From NCBI GenBank assembly GCA_963281155.1, contig CAUJLY010000006.1, positions 11,143,001 through 11,207,000 on the forward strand: 64,000 nt of DNA, read 5' to 3'. The translations under genes were made by a program, and so were the position numbers. The DNA comes from Rhabditophanes sp. KR3021 (lineage: Eukaryota; Nematoda; Chromadorea; Rhabditida; Alloionematidae). Below are positions 44,455 to 56,325 of this stretch, piece after piece. Within the stretch, counting starts at the first letter, position 1. Every line of letters begins with the position of its first letter. The notes under the pieces were generated by a model that saw nothing but the letters and a program-made list of their open reading frames with translations, did no database searches and had not been told where the DNA came from.

Positions 44455-44805
44455 TCCTTGAATCGATGATTGAGTCATGATTTGCGTGCAGAAACGAATT
44501 GTTATGTAACTAAAAAAAATCATAAGTACACTGGATTTTGAACCATTTTTAAGATTGATCATTTGTTAGACTGAGTGGGCTTATTACTGTACCACTAGCC
44601 TCTTAACCTTTTTACTTCTAGTCATTTTAACAATCTACTAAAAATTACGAAGCACTATCCTCTTTGATGACATTCAAAATATTTATGTCCCAACCTTTTC
44701 CTATAATGTCTATGTCAATTTGTCCATCAACAAGTATAACTCATACCTTTTAAAAGACGAATTCCTAATGTTATAATATGAATAATTGTTTGTAATAAAA
44801 CATTT

Positions 44806-45215
44806 CTAAAAAAAGCGTTTTATTAAATTAAAAAAAGTAAATTCAAAAACGTTTAACAGACACAAAAGCAAACAAAACCATAAGCAATGATTTTTCAATT
44901 TTACTTCCACTTTTGGTAGTTGTCTCAGGTGGTACAGCATTTGAAGAATTATGTGCATAAACCTTAAGACTGTTAGTATTATATCCTGCAGCATAACCAT
45001 GCGTTCCATATTATGCATCTTTAACCGCATCAAGATTAGTACCCATAACATATAAAATATACTTAGCCTGATCTTGTTTTACTTTAAGTGTATGGATACC
45101 AGCTTTTTCTATTGCAATATTAAAGAAATTATATTTAGTTTCGAAAAAGGTAATAGTTGAATTTGATTGAAATAGATGTTGATCCACAACAACTGTTCGA
45201 CTACCACAAATTTTA
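44806..45215 (-). pseudogene. 3' end of an IgGFc-like gene copy
   Basis: This block is a close DNA copy of about 42664-43010 (the C-terminal coding part and 3' flank of the gene at 42674-44277). It retains the G-Y-N-T-N-S-L phrase and the S-G-S-K-I-E-K-S-L-L-M-V-L-F-A-F tail. A TAA interrupts it and the 5' part is missing. The copied block also includes about 60 bp of downstream non-coding sequence. Confidence 0.82.
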
Positions 45216-45759
45216 AAGATAGCTGAAAAAGAATATTCGGAAGTTTAACAAATCTAAGGTCAACCATATAATAGTACTTTTAAATATCAGTGTTTCTGTT
45301 ATCTTTATTTTAATGTAAATTAGTTTTTTTAATTTTGTACTTCCCTTCAAACAAACAAGCTAAATTTAATTGTGTTTATTAGATAAATTAAATTTTTAAA
45401 ATACCATAACCTTAAAAATTTTAATTAAAGATGGCAAATGATTTCAAATAATTATTTATATCCTTACCTTTACTTTTAAAGATTGAAATTTTGTCTTAAA
45501 TAACATGTCACGACTTACTTTTTAGCGCCAAATGTTCGCGCTTTTTGAAAAAATTAATCAAAAAACATTAAGCTTTTAAGTTACTGCTTAAAATTTTGTT
45601 ATCATTAATATATTTAATCCACAATTAAATATGATTAAAATGATCAATCTAAATAACTTAATTAGTTTGTTCAGTCTAAGCTAAACTGAGGATTAATATA
45701 TTAAAATGATATAAACATGATGGTGGTTGCAAAAATAACTCATTAAATACAAATTAATT
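45216..45759. other. intergenic, no gene seen
   Basis: AT-rich spacer; nothing supported apart from the likely promoter of the small gene at 45760. Confidence 0.4.
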
Positions 45760-46026
45760 ATGAAATTCCTTCTTTCTATCCTTTTAGCTATTATTGCTAT
45801 CTTTTTAATTAATACTGCTTATTGTGGAGATGGTCCACCACTTAGAGAAGTAATTAAGACTGAATTTTTAATTAAATTAATTTTTTAGAACAATGTAACT
45901 CCAGTCGGAGATTTTTCACCGGCAGAAATCTTAGCCGAATCATCTTCTAGTTCAAGTTCTATGTTACTTGACGAAGAAAGTGCAGCTATAGAAAAATGTG
46001 AAGGTCCCGAGGAATTAGAAAAATAA
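45760..46026 (+). CDS. small secreted Ser/Glu-rich peptide
   Basis: Two exons, 45760-45849 and 45889-46026, encode 75 aa (phase 0, 39 bp intron GTAATT...TTTAG). The signal peptide is MKFLLSILLAIIAIFLINTAYC; the mature part is acidic with a run of seven Ser (A-E-S7-M) and one Cys. The frame continues after the TAA for 14 more codons (L-E-E-A-K-D-E-E-L-A-N-Q-K-I) to a second stop. The first TAA may therefore be a recent change of a Gln codon that shortened the protein. There is no recognised family. Confidence 0.65.
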
Positions 46027-46535
46027 CTCGAAGAGGCAAAAGACGAAGAATTAGCTAATCAAAAGATTTAATTACAAAATAAGAGTACACTCAAAAATTA
46101 ACCCTTTATTCATCAAAAACATGTCATTTTAAATATAAAATTGCCTAATGTCAAAATAAATACCCTCAATTAACTCTCAATTCATCCCAATTCTTGTTAT
46201 TAACAAATTTCTTCCGCATTATTCTCTAACAACTACCTAATTACAATCAAATAACATATACTTATCATGAGATAAAAGTACACACACTAAAAAAACTACT
46301 AATTAAAGGTTTTTGTTTAAGAGAAGACCTTCAGTATATTGCCAACAAGAACAAGTATATTTAATAACAATTTCATACGCGTTAATGTCATGCGTTGCTT
46401 GTTAAATGTTATTAAAAAGTTACCTTCGACAAATTAGTTTTTGAGTGCATTTAGCTGTTTGGGAAGTGGCTTTATCAGTTTTTAAATTCATTATTATTTT
46501 GTAGGCATTTATTAAATTAATAAATAATATTTTAT

Positions 46536-46877
46536 TTGAAGATGAGTTTGAAATTTCGTCTTGAAGACTTACTTTTAATTAAAATACAAAAGTTTTTACA
46601 TACAATGGTTGTTCCTATGTCCACTTTATCTTTAATTATTCATTTTATCTTTGCAATTCTAAGCTATTTTCTTTATATAATTGTTTTATATTTAGTTTGT
46701 AACGAAATAACTACAAGACTAAGTTTCCTCAATACAATATCCTTAACAACGTCGCCTATTTTTGCAAAAAAGACATCAATTTCAAGGCAAAGTACAACAA
46801 ATGTTTTAATTAAAGACAAATTTAATCAAAATTACCGGAAGAAACTGACTGAGAAGTGCATTCCTGTGAAGGAGTAG
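46536..46877 (+). pseudogene. TM1 fragment of an SRG-type receptor
   Basis: The frame starts with M-K-M-S-L-K-F and reaches V-V-P-M-S-T-L-S-L-I-I-H-F-I-F-A-I-L-S-Y-F-L-Y-I. This resembles the N-terminus and TM1 of the receptor at 40133 (V-Y-L-S-T-V-S-L-V-I-H-S-I-F-L-I-V-S-Y). After about 46720 the similarity ends in unrelated sequence that overlaps the gene on the other strand. It is a truncated copy. Confidence 0.55.
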
Positions 46878-47642
46878 AATGAGAATCATCGTCTTGTGTA
46901 ATATATGTCATAGGAGAAAGAGGCTCTTGCGGGGGTGACAAAATATTGTTTAATGAAATAGACGGTGAAGATGCTTCTTGTGGAACAGAAAGATCATTAT
47001 CTTGTGTAATAGAAGTAACATTTTCAAATGGAATAGAGATAGAAGTAACATTTTCAAGTGAAATAGAGATAGAAGTAACATTTTCAAGTGAAATAGAGGT
47101 AGAAGCACTATTCTCTTGTTCGACAGGCAATAGAATGATATGCTCTTCGGAAATGTGCTCTTTAGAAACTAGCTCTCTGTAATTGTGCTCCCCAGAAACT
47201 TCACCCTCAAGAATGTGCCTCTCAGAAACGTGCATTGGTTCCTTGCAATTCATTTCATCAGGAGTTGATTCCACTTCCATAATATCAGTTTCTGATTTAC
47301 AATTCATTTCATTAGAAGTTGAGTTCACTTCCGTAATATCAGTTGCTAATTCACACCTCATTTGATCAGCAGTTTGGTTCATTCCCACTAATAATTCAAA
47401 TTTATCAAGGAATATAGTTGAATCATTTTGTAGAGCAGGCATAGATAAATGACATTTTTTTTTGAAGCAGTATTGTCTAAAGCACCTTCTTTCTTTACTC
47501 TTGGAATCAAGTATTTTTGTGAAAGCGGAGCGTCACTTTTATCAGCTCCATTAGAATCCCGCTCAATTTCTCTTAATTGATCTCCGAAATTTAAAACCAA
47601 TTCAAAACTTTTGAGCAAGCAATAAGATATAATCAAAGACAT
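46822..47642 (-). CDS. low-complexity Ser/Glu-rich protein with a frame break
   Basis: Two overlapping minus-strand frames appear to belong to one gene. The upstream frame, from ATG at 47642 (M-S-L-I-I-S-Y-C), runs to K-K-E-G-A-L-D-N-T-A-S-K-K. The downstream frame, from M-P-A-L-Q-N-D-S, carries repeated phrases (E-M-N-C-K-x-E; N-V-T-S-I-S-I-S-L-E three times) and ends in a Ser/Gln tail. They meet at an A9 run (47455-47463) where one more A would join them. That may be a sequencing error or a true frameshift; otherwise the second frame is the whole gene. It has no signal peptide and no recognised domain. It is divergent from histone H3 with about 170 bp between starts. Confidence 0.45.
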
Positions 47643-47763
47643 ACTAGTAAAACAGGCCTTTTTTGGCGCCAATGTTGTCTTAGATAATGGAAAGGTATAA
47701 ATGTTAAGAGAGCAGAGAGAAATGGCGGTGCCAATTGTAGGCGTGATCAGCGTCAAAGAGTAG

Positions 47764-47771
47764 TATAAAAG
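47764..47771 (+). promoter_or_regulatory. TATA box of the histone H3 gene
   Basis: TATAAAAG, 46 bp before the ATG at 47818. Confidence 0.65.
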
Positions 47772-47811
47772 TAAATAAATGTAGTCATTTAAACATTATT
47801 ATTTCTTATAA

Positions 47812-48228
<417 letters not shown>

Positions 48229-48278
48229 TTTTTGCCATTCTTATGCTTGTACATTAAGCCACACACTTTTATCCCATC

Positions 48279-48294
48279 AGTCCTCTTTAGGACT
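48279..48294 (+). terminator. histone-type 3' stem-loop
   Basis: AGTCCT-CTTT-AGGACT forms a six-pair stem with a four-base loop about 50 bp after the stop codon. This is the place and shape of the replication-dependent histone mRNA 3' element (animal consensus stem GGTCCT/AGGACC or similar). Confidence 0.75.
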
Positions 48295-48329
48295 ATCAAA
48301 AACCTTCTCAATACATTAATAAAGTGTGT

Positions 48330-49767
48330 CTTTTTGCAACAACTAACTTTGTTTTGTGCATAAAAAATGGCGCTAAAAAATAAGGCACAGTGTAACTTAT
48401 TTACAGACAAACCCAATGCTGCCGTGCCACTTTAAATTGCATTCCCATAAATATTATGTTGAAATATTAAAACGATTGAAGCCATTTCTTTTAGTTTTAT
48501 TTACTTAAATTTATCTTTTGATAAGTAAATTGGATATCTGAAATTTCATAAGTGACTTAAATTTGGATCATAAAATCGTTGCTAAAAATACAAATTAGTA
48601 GTCTTAGTATACTTGAGTTATTATGTATATTAATCTGGTGTATTCAATTGTTGATAGCATTATGTTTCTGGAAGATGGCGGCAAATGTTGAGATGTCTTG
48701 AAGTCAACTGTTTCAGCGATATTAAAGTTTGTATTTCACATCTCTTAATAAAATAAATGGTTTACTTTTCTTCTCAAATCAGTATTAACAAAATTACATT
48801 TAGGAATAATCAAAGAACTAGTGGTTTTGGTTCATACAAATAGTATAACAGAATTTTGTCTCTAGCCAATTTGATAATTCAAAAGAAAGTAATAGTCTAG
48901 ATCAAACAAATGATGCTTCTAATATGCTCATTCATTTTGTAGGAATGAAGCAGAAATCAGTGAGTTTGTTAGAGTTCAGTTGCACACCGTGAACAAGCAT
49001 TTAAACAATAGAAATTGATGGACATCTTGACTGAATTATAAAAATGTAAATGAGCAAAAAATAGAATAGTATGATTATAAGTATAAACTAAGATAAGAAG
49101 CTCTGAATTAGCTTGATTCAGTTTATATCAGATACTATTGAACATAATACATATTAAAGTTTTTTGATTTTAATGGTTTGCTTATAATATATTATTGTGT
49201 AATTAAAACACATCAAAATGTTTAATAAAGCAAGTTATAAAAAGCGTATGTAAAGGTCTTCTGAAAAATCCTAAAAATATATCCATTAATGACAAATTTA
49301 AAAAGTTCAATGTCATTTAATCATTTAAGTATGCACGATTTAATGCAATAAAAAGAGATATTATACCTTTTTATTCATTCAAAATAATTTCCGTTCTTGA
49401 TCGAAGTAACTTCACTAATATCCTTCAGAAAACAGTTAACTAGTAGAAATACTTATTGTCTGAAAGATTTGAAGGGAACGTGATTATTAATAACATTTAT
49501 ATAATTTCTTGTGGAACTCCTTAAAAGATTTTAAATATGAAATGATTAAACAAAATTAACTGAGCTATCATGGCACATCATTTGGGATTTTGAACCACAG
49601 CACTGAGTAAAAATTTAAGAGAATAAGTATGTATTTACAAATTAATTATTGAATAAAAAATTGTTTGAGTGAATTTATTTGTGGTAATAAAATATGGAAG
49701 TTGGCAATATAAAGCAAATTAGAATATTTCAATTTCTCAAGGAATATCAGAGAGGTTTTCAAGTCAG
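48330..49767. other. intergenic, no gene seen
   Basis: Long AT-rich stretch without a credible frame, splice pair or RNA structure. The last bases hold the 3' end of the peptide gene at 49768. Confidence 0.4.
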
Positions 49768-49902
49768 TTATTTTTTAAATGGCACATTTAAGCTGGCATG
49801 TATGCCATCATCTCTGGTCTCAACTCTAACATCAGCACTGACATTTGGGGCATAAAATTGTCCAATGATAGCCAACATAAGAATAGACAAAGCGAATTTC
49901 AT
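49768..49902 (-). CDS. 44-residue secreted peptide
   Basis: ATG at 49900-49902 opens a 44-codon frame: signal peptide M-K-F-A-L-S-I-L-M-L-A-I-I-G-Q-F-Y-A-P-N-V-S-A, then a 21-residue mature part beginning D-V-R-V-E-T and ending V-P-F-K-K. The signal peptide agrees at most positions with that of the Gly/Ala-repeat protein at 18868 (M-K-F-A-x-S-I-x-x-L-A-I-x-G-Q-F-Y). The mature parts are unrelated. The mature peptide has near-zero net charge and no Cys. It is either a tiny secreted peptide gene or a first exon whose later exons were lost. Confidence 0.6.
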   Translation of the reverse strand: MKFALSILMLAIIGQFYAPNVSADVRVETRDDGIHASLNVPFKK

Positions 49903-51356
49903 TTTTTCAAGCTAAATTTATTTAACTGGTGAATCTCTAAAAATATATTCTTCTTTTATGCTACTTTTTTAATCCTTAACTCAATAAGCAAAAATACGTC
50001 AATAACAAAAACAAAAACATAAGTCCTAGTTATTTATTTATTTTGTTATGAACGTTATCTTAATGTATACGTTTGTTGTGTGCTGAAAAATGACTCATCT
50101 GTTCAGTGTGATTATTAAGATGAAGTTCGATTAATGTGAAATCAATTAGTTAAGATTAAAGGTGTTTGTTCGACATGCTAAGAGATTGGATTTTATTATA
50201 AGTCATTTAAATAGGACGAAGGTGTTCAACCAAGTCATTATTATTAACATGTATCTATTTGGGGTGGCAATAATAATATTGAAACAGTTTGGGGATTATT
50301 TAAGGAGAGAGTTGAATAAGCTTTAAAAACTAAATCCTATTCACAAAACGCTAGGATTAATTGAAAGTCCATTCTACATAAATTAACTACTTTTAATTAA
50401 CAAGTGTTTTCTTCACAACTTGATTGATATGTAATGAGCTTTCTGATTTAATACATAATCTATTGAATAAACAAGTATGGTTAGCATATCACGCCTTTTT
50501 GATGCCGTCAGTCAACTCAATCTTCATGAACTTAGGCAGAATTCCTACGAACTAGCTTTTGATCACATTGATGACTATATAAAGTCATCTAAATATAATA
50601 TCTCAATTAGTTATTACATATTCAAACGTAAACTTGTGATTTTCTACAATTTTTATTAAAAATGGATGAAACAACTAATGAAACTGTTAGACAAGATATA
50701 GAGAACTAACTTTATTAAGATATCAAATTGCATGTTACATATAAAGTCGTCGTAGGACAACGACAGTGGAATATAGATACAAGAGAAAGAGTATGACTTG
50801 ATCATGGGCGTACCCGATAGATCTTTAAAAAATTAAAATAGAAGCAATATATAATTGCCACGATCAAGTTCTATTTTGAATCTTATTTATTCCATTGTAT
50901 TTACTGACTCTGATACAGCAAAAAATCACGATGCTGAAGTTTAAAACTGCGGTAATATGACGATCATTTATTAAAATGTAAAAATCGCAGATATTTATTA
51001 AGGATTAGAAACAGTTTACCATGAATGTGATATTCTAATTTTAGCAAATCAAAGAAGTAATTAAGATAAAAGAAACACTTGTAGTGATTCTGTAATAAAA
51101 ACAATGTTATTTACTCCAAACTATATCTTCCAATAGTGAAGTTTATAAATAAATCAATGTACAAATAATTACAAGAAAAAAGTGATCTTTTTAAAGTTCA
51201 TTTATTCCAATATACGGAATACGAATGATTATTTAACTATTTAAATGATTTAAATTACAAATAAATCTGATTACAATTAAAAAACTTTTATTATTTAAAA
51301 TATTGTGCAATTAAGATGGTAATTTATTAAATAGGATTCAGAGGATTTTAAAATAT
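49903..51356. other. mostly non-coding; possible transposase scrap
   Basis: AT-rich. Around 50248-50340 the plus strand reads G-G-N-N-N-I-E-T-V-W-G-L-F-K-E-R-V-E, a phrase like the end of DDE-type transposases (N-x-I-E-x-x-W-G-x-x-K), followed by stops. Nothing else is supported. Confidence 0.3.
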
Positions 51357-53641
51357 TTATGACAGCCAACTTGGAGACAATATTACTTCGGAAGCCGTTA
51401 ACTTTGATTCAATCAGAGGGGACATTGCGTATGGGGACAAAATTACTGCGAATAACCACTGGGGTGAGGCAATAATTGGTGATAAGATAAATGGTGATAA
51501 AATCAATGGCGAAAGAACCATAGGTGTCAAAATAAGGGGTGATAATGCGAAAGGACTGAGAATAACTGGAGTCATGACCTAAATTAATATAGTGTAAATA
51601 ATGTTGGTGATGAATATGGCTTACCTGTGGAGACAAAATGAAAGGACTAAGCACGAATGGAGACAAAACAAATGGATTCATGACCTGAAAGTAAAAAGCA
51701 TTATTAAAATTGTATTACATTTGTCATTTAAATATCTCATTATAAATAGTTTAAATTAATTATTATAATTATTTGTTATCTTTTGAAACTTACCCCAGGA
51801 GATAAAATAAATGGATGGAGCACGAGAGGTGATAGAACTATTGGTACACCAACCAGAGGAGAAAGAACCAAAGGCGATAGAACCTAAAGTAATGAATTAA
51901 TAACTAATGCAAAATATGGGACTTACTCGAGGGCTTAAAATCAAAGGAACAAATACCGTGGGACTAAGCGTAACTGGACCGAGAACTGCTGGTGACAATG
52001 TAATTGGAGATAAGACCAAAGGAGTCAAAATTATAGGTTGAGAAAGGGCGACTCCGACACCTGTCAAAGGTGTTAACAAGAAAGGCGATCCAACAATGTC
52101 ACGCTTTTTTCTAGCTCCTGCTTTGATATCATAAGGGGAGAAGAGTTTACCTGCAGAGATGTCATGAATAGTTTGTTCAATAAGTTCCATTATGTTATGT
52201 TCATTAACATGTTCCAGATTTTTCAAAGTAAGACTGGAATTGTAGGGAGAATCCTCACCATATACTAAAGCCATTTGGTCTTTTGATAGGACAGAAAACC
52301 CACGCTTGTTCATGTCATCTTTTTGTTTTTTAGTGTATGTTTGATGCAATTTTTCGAATACCTTAATTTTGCTTGTTTCTTCATCACCATACATTTCGGT
52401 AACATTTTCTTTGGTGAAGAAAAGATTTTCTCCGTGAATACCTTTCATTGCCCTGTCTTTTTTCTCCTTTTCCTCTTTCATGTGTTTTTCTTTGATGTCA
52501 ATGGAATCTGAGACGCCAGCAGCTTCAATGATAAAATCTAACCAAGCATCTTGATCGTTTGGAGCCAAATCAGCAAGTAATTTTCTGACACTAAACAAAC
52601 TTTCCTCTTTACTACCTTCTTCATGAAGACTGAAAAGAGATGGTGACAATAGATTAAGTGTATCATTTCCAGTTTGATCGGGAACGAGTGATAAAAATCT
52701 AGGGGACACAAGTTTCAACGTTTTATCTTCGAAGTCTGTAGTGTTGCCTCCAGACAATGATATCCCTAACTTGACGGCATCTCTTAGAAAATCAATGGGC
52801 ACTCTGACATCCTTAATTTTTCTATTTCTTTCAGCCATGTCTTTTGTTTTTTGTTCATCCTTTGCTTTCTGCATCATATTGTTCGTAATGGTATTACCAA
52901 ATCTCCTTAAATCATTCTCTTCCTTTTCTTTTCTCTTTATTTCATCTGTACCCATTTTCTTGACATCGTAGATGACTTGTCGCCAACTTTTAGTTTTGTT
53001 TTTGTTTTTGACAATTCGAATGGTATCTTTCAAAACATCAGCCATATTAGAAAAGAGTCCAGAATCGAATCTGCTTTTAATTTTGTACGAGTCAACTTTC
53101 TTTACTTTAAGCGGTGTATCGTTTCCTCTCTTTCTTCTGACGGATAAATCCAATTTTTTGCGTGATTTACCATTAAAAATAGTCCAGTGATTTTTCCTTG
53201 CTTTATTAATAGAAGAGAGAGCGTCTCGAACACAAGAAGCATGATCTTTAATGTTAAAAGCACTCTTTGAGCATAGTTCTAATTGAGTTTTGGCATCTTT
53301 CTTCATGAGGTGCATTTTGTGAGATGAGAATGCAGCCATCAGACCTGAAATTGCTTGCTCAGACCAATGACGATGGAGATCATCCGTAGCTTCTTGGCCA
53401 ATCGGAATGTCAATAGCTCTTCCATTGTAATATTTTTCATTTAATTTGACACCAAACTCTTCTTCCGTTAATTGAGGTGCTAGAGGATTATTTATAGGAA
53501 TGATGGATGAAATTGAAGGAGTTGGGGGATCATTTTTAGCAGCTTTAAAAACAAAAAATTATATTTGTAAAAACTACACTTACCATTCGAAGTACATATA
53601 CTTATCATTGCAGTTAATAGTACCAAATATTTTGTTGCCAT
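51357..53641 (-). CDS. MLT-10-like moulting protein with P-x2-L-S-P repeats
   Basis: Five exons, 53641-53584, 53542-51927, 51883-51794, 51684-51625 and 51578-51357, give about 681 aa. A signal peptide ([18 protein letters not shown]) is followed by an acidic Pro-rich start. A Lys/Glu-rich central region of about 450 residues with V-R-R-K-R and R-K-K-R dibasic sites comes next. From about residue 530 to near the end there is a run of P-x-x-L-S-P-type repeats ([18 protein letters not shown]). Such P-x2-L-[ST]-P repeats define nematode MLT-10, a secreted epidermal protein needed for moulting. Exons 3 and 4 (90 and 60 nt) are phase 0 and hold repeats only, so they could be skipped without breaking the frame. 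Introns are 40 to 45 bp except one of 109 bp. Confidence 0.85.
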
Positions 53642-53649
53642 ATTTACCT

Positions 53650-54200
53650 ATATGTTCCAAAATTATATAAGTATTTATTTGCGACTAAAATAAAAAGCTT
53701 TAGATTGACTACCAAAAGGTTAATTTTTATATATTTCTCATGAGGATATGTTAATTTAAAAATGTAGGCCATGGGCTGGTCATTGTCAGTAAGAAAGAAA
53801 CATGTTAGGTAAATACGGTTTAGTTATCTATAAATAGCCGGCCTTCTAAATTGATAAAAATTCTGATAAGTGTTTAAGGATGGCCGGTTCATTAGCACAT
53901 TCAAAGATTCAGTTTTCGAGTATAGGGTTAATTAATTAATCGTAAATTGTCTTGCTACTTTATTAATAGAAGTGTACAAAAATTGTTTCAAATATGTAGA
54001 TTGTTGGACATAAAATATACGTATTTATTTACACCATTATACATATTACTTGTACAAACTTAATAAACACATTAAAAATGTTCTAAACAATATAAATGAC
54101 AAAAAACAACACAAAAGTATAATTAAATGAAATATATTTAAAAAGAAAGTTGAATTTTTTGGGGTGGAAATTGTTTGTTTTTAATTTTCGCTGATGTTCG
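53650..54200. other. intergenic, no gene seen
   Basis: Upstream region of the MLT-10-like gene. AT-rich, with TGATAA-type motifs near 53850-53870; nothing else supported. Confidence 0.35.
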
Positions 54201-54209
54201 TTAACGACT

Positions 54210-54395
54210 CAGTATTATTACGCACTGAAAGACATCAATTTGCACCAAAAAGTCTTATATTCACCCAAAAAATCATTATGCACCAAAAAGTTCATTATGC
54301 GCCCAAAATAGAAATCATTTTTTACCAATTTAGTGTGTTATGCACTACAATTGAATAACATTATGCACTAAAGAAGTTCATTATGCACCATTTAT
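54210..54395. repeat. degenerate TTATGCACCAAAAAG repeats
   Basis: Six or more copies of a phrase like TTATGCACCAAAAAGTTCA (variants TTTGCACCAAAAAG, TATTCACCCAAAA, TTATGCGCCCAAAA, TTATGCACTA) are strung at about 20 to 30 bp spacing. They lie next to the hAT remains and could be its subterminal repeats. Confidence 0.7.
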
Positions 54396-54929
54396 TTTTA
54401 AAATATGATGTATTCACCTGGAGCGTCCTTATAATTTCCAAAAGTATTTTTAATGGATTCTTCCTGCTTTAAACTGCATACTAGTAAATTTTCAAGTCAT
54501 TAGGACTATGTATAGACTGGTGGCAGACTCAATAATATCAATATGTTTTTTCAAAGTAAAAAATATTATTTCATTAATCAAATGAATATTTTCAATATAC
54601 GAATAATAAAATTGTTTTAAACTGTTTTTAATTTTTGTTAGGAACAAATTTATATGTTTATTTTCTTTTTAAAATAAATTATTATTAATTTTATACATTG
54701 TCTGTTTTGCTACATGCCAATTAGATTAAAAAGTAATAATAAGAACTACCGAGGACAATTTACAACTTTACCTGACCTATAGCAAGCTTGGTGTCTCATC
54801 CAATGAAAATTCACATGTCATAATTTTTTTATAAGATGTCTTAAATTATGGTTTTTTCATTAAATTTATAATTGCCGATGGATCAGCTGCTTTGACAAAG
54901 AAGTTTAAATGATGAACTACCTGTTTGTA

Positions 54930-55960
54930 AAAGAGGAATGATATAAATTATTCATTTCTTATTAAATGTACGTAAAAATAGTTTGGCAGACAATCATTTT
55001 TCAGATGTTCTGTTTTCTAATCTTGAAACAGAAAATAATCTTTCTACGGCTGCAGAAGTAGCAGGAGCAGATAAAAGAGATATGGAACAAATAAGGTTAA
55101 TTTCAAAAGCACTCCAAATTTTAATGTACTTTTGAATTTCACAAAAATTGAGTGGGCCAAAAACAACAATTTGAAGGCTTTTAGAAATTATTTTAAAACT
55201 ACTTACATTGAATCGTTGCCTGGCTTTTTAAAGGCTATAAGTTGAGTTCCTTGACCAATAATGGTTGCGAGGGTTTGCTCTTAAACATCATTTCAGCGTC
55301 AAAAAAGATTAGATAAAATGGTAGATTATTTAAAGCGCTTGGAATCATTTATTGAAGAAAAAGGAAAAATTGAAAAAGAAACTTTTATTACAAGTAAAGG
55401 AGTTGAAAAAGCTGCTTGGATTAAAGCAAAAGAAATGATTGCTACAACTTATCCTATATATGGAAACTCAAATATTTTCGGATTGCCGTTAACATCTTCA
55501 CAACATGAAAAATAGTGATTGTACAAATTCTTTCCTATAAAATTGAATCAATTTCATCAAGCTTCAATAGCTCTTTCAAGGGTCATAACAATGTAGAACC
55601 ATCTAGTTTCAGCTGATAAAAAATTCTTTTGGGACCTTAAATAAATTTCATTATGTAGATTACGTTTTCCTTTAATCTTAACCAAAATAGAAACTAATGT
55701 TTTAATTGCTTTCAATTCATCACTTTTAAAACATCAGAAAATAAGAGATTGAATTGATGAGCAAAGCAGTGTATTCTAAATGGCCACTTCAACGGAGATT
55801 CATCAAATATAACTTCATCTTCAGTAATTGGTGTTTGTCCAAAAATATCTTCTGCAACGCTTCTTACTTCTTCATTAACCTAAGCCGAGTCATTATCTAT
55901 AACATCCAATGAGAGGTTGTATATTGACGTAGATAACTCATCACCATCAAAAGCTTTGAA
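54930..55960 (-). mobile_element. hAT-family transposase remains
   Basis: On the minus strand, scattered frames give hAT hallmarks. Near 55560-55960 comes W-P-F-R-I-H-C-F-A-H-Q-F-N-L-L (relatives have C-x-A-H-x-L-N-L), followed by L-S-A-E-T-R-W. Near 54960-55110 the hATC dimerisation motif L-L-S-A-P-A-T-S-A-A-V-E-R-L-F-S-V-S is followed by N-R-T-S-E-K-stop-L-S. Several stops and frame changes show it is dead. Confidence 0.78.
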
Positions 55961-55992
55961 AATTTCTTTACTATCGTCAAAGATTGCTATCT

Positions 55993-56325
55993 TGAAATTT
56001 ACATTTCAGCACCAGTCATCGATCCCAAACGTGTCAAAATTGATGGAACTCCACTACAAAATATGAATTACACCGAAACATCCATCTTCATGTTTGTTGA
56101 TAATATAACGCAATATATCGTATCAATTAAAGGATATGGAGTACATTTAATTGAAAAGATAAATGCGCCACAATGACATTAGATCCTGAAGAGCCTTTTG
56201 ATGTTCAATACACAATTACTAAAACTTCCAAATTAGTTTTTAAAGTAGACGCAACTACCTTGCCAAAAAAAGCAAAATATTTAGCTTATTTCAATGGAAG
56301 TATGAAATTGATTTTACCTAAATAG
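55993..56325 (+). pseudogene. C-terminal fragment of an IgGFc-like gene
   Basis: The plus strand reads L-E-I-Y-I-S-A-P-V-I-D and later Y-T-E-T-S-I, Q-Y-I-V-S-I-K-G-Y-G-V-H, matching L-E-L-Y-I-S-A-P-V-I, H-T-E-T-Y-I and Q-Y-V-I-P-I-Q-G-Y-G-V-H of the gene at 6861-8344. A frame break follows near 56165, then another frame with K-Y-L-A-Y-F-N-G ending at TAG (56323-56325). The 5' end abuts the hAT remains. Confidence 0.78.

Noticed and set aside
44520..44620. Possible tRNA on the minus strand (GTGGTACAG... and GGTTCAAAATCC)
   Set aside because: A- and B-box-like words occur, but the T-arm does not pair properly and no acceptor stem forms; at best a decayed tRNA-like scrap.
50477..50659. 60-codon plus-strand ORF
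   Set aside because: No signal peptide, domain or splice partner; composition like chance translation.
52323..53190. Phe/Ser-rich plus-strand ORFs opposite the MLT-10-like gene
   Set aside because: They are antisense to the Lys/Glu-rich exon 2, whose codons read as Phe/Leu/Ser on the other strand.
55318..55515. 65-codon plus-strand ORF in the hAT region
   Set aside because: Lys/Glu-rich and open, but it has no matching neighbours and lies within transposon remains; not enough to call a gene.
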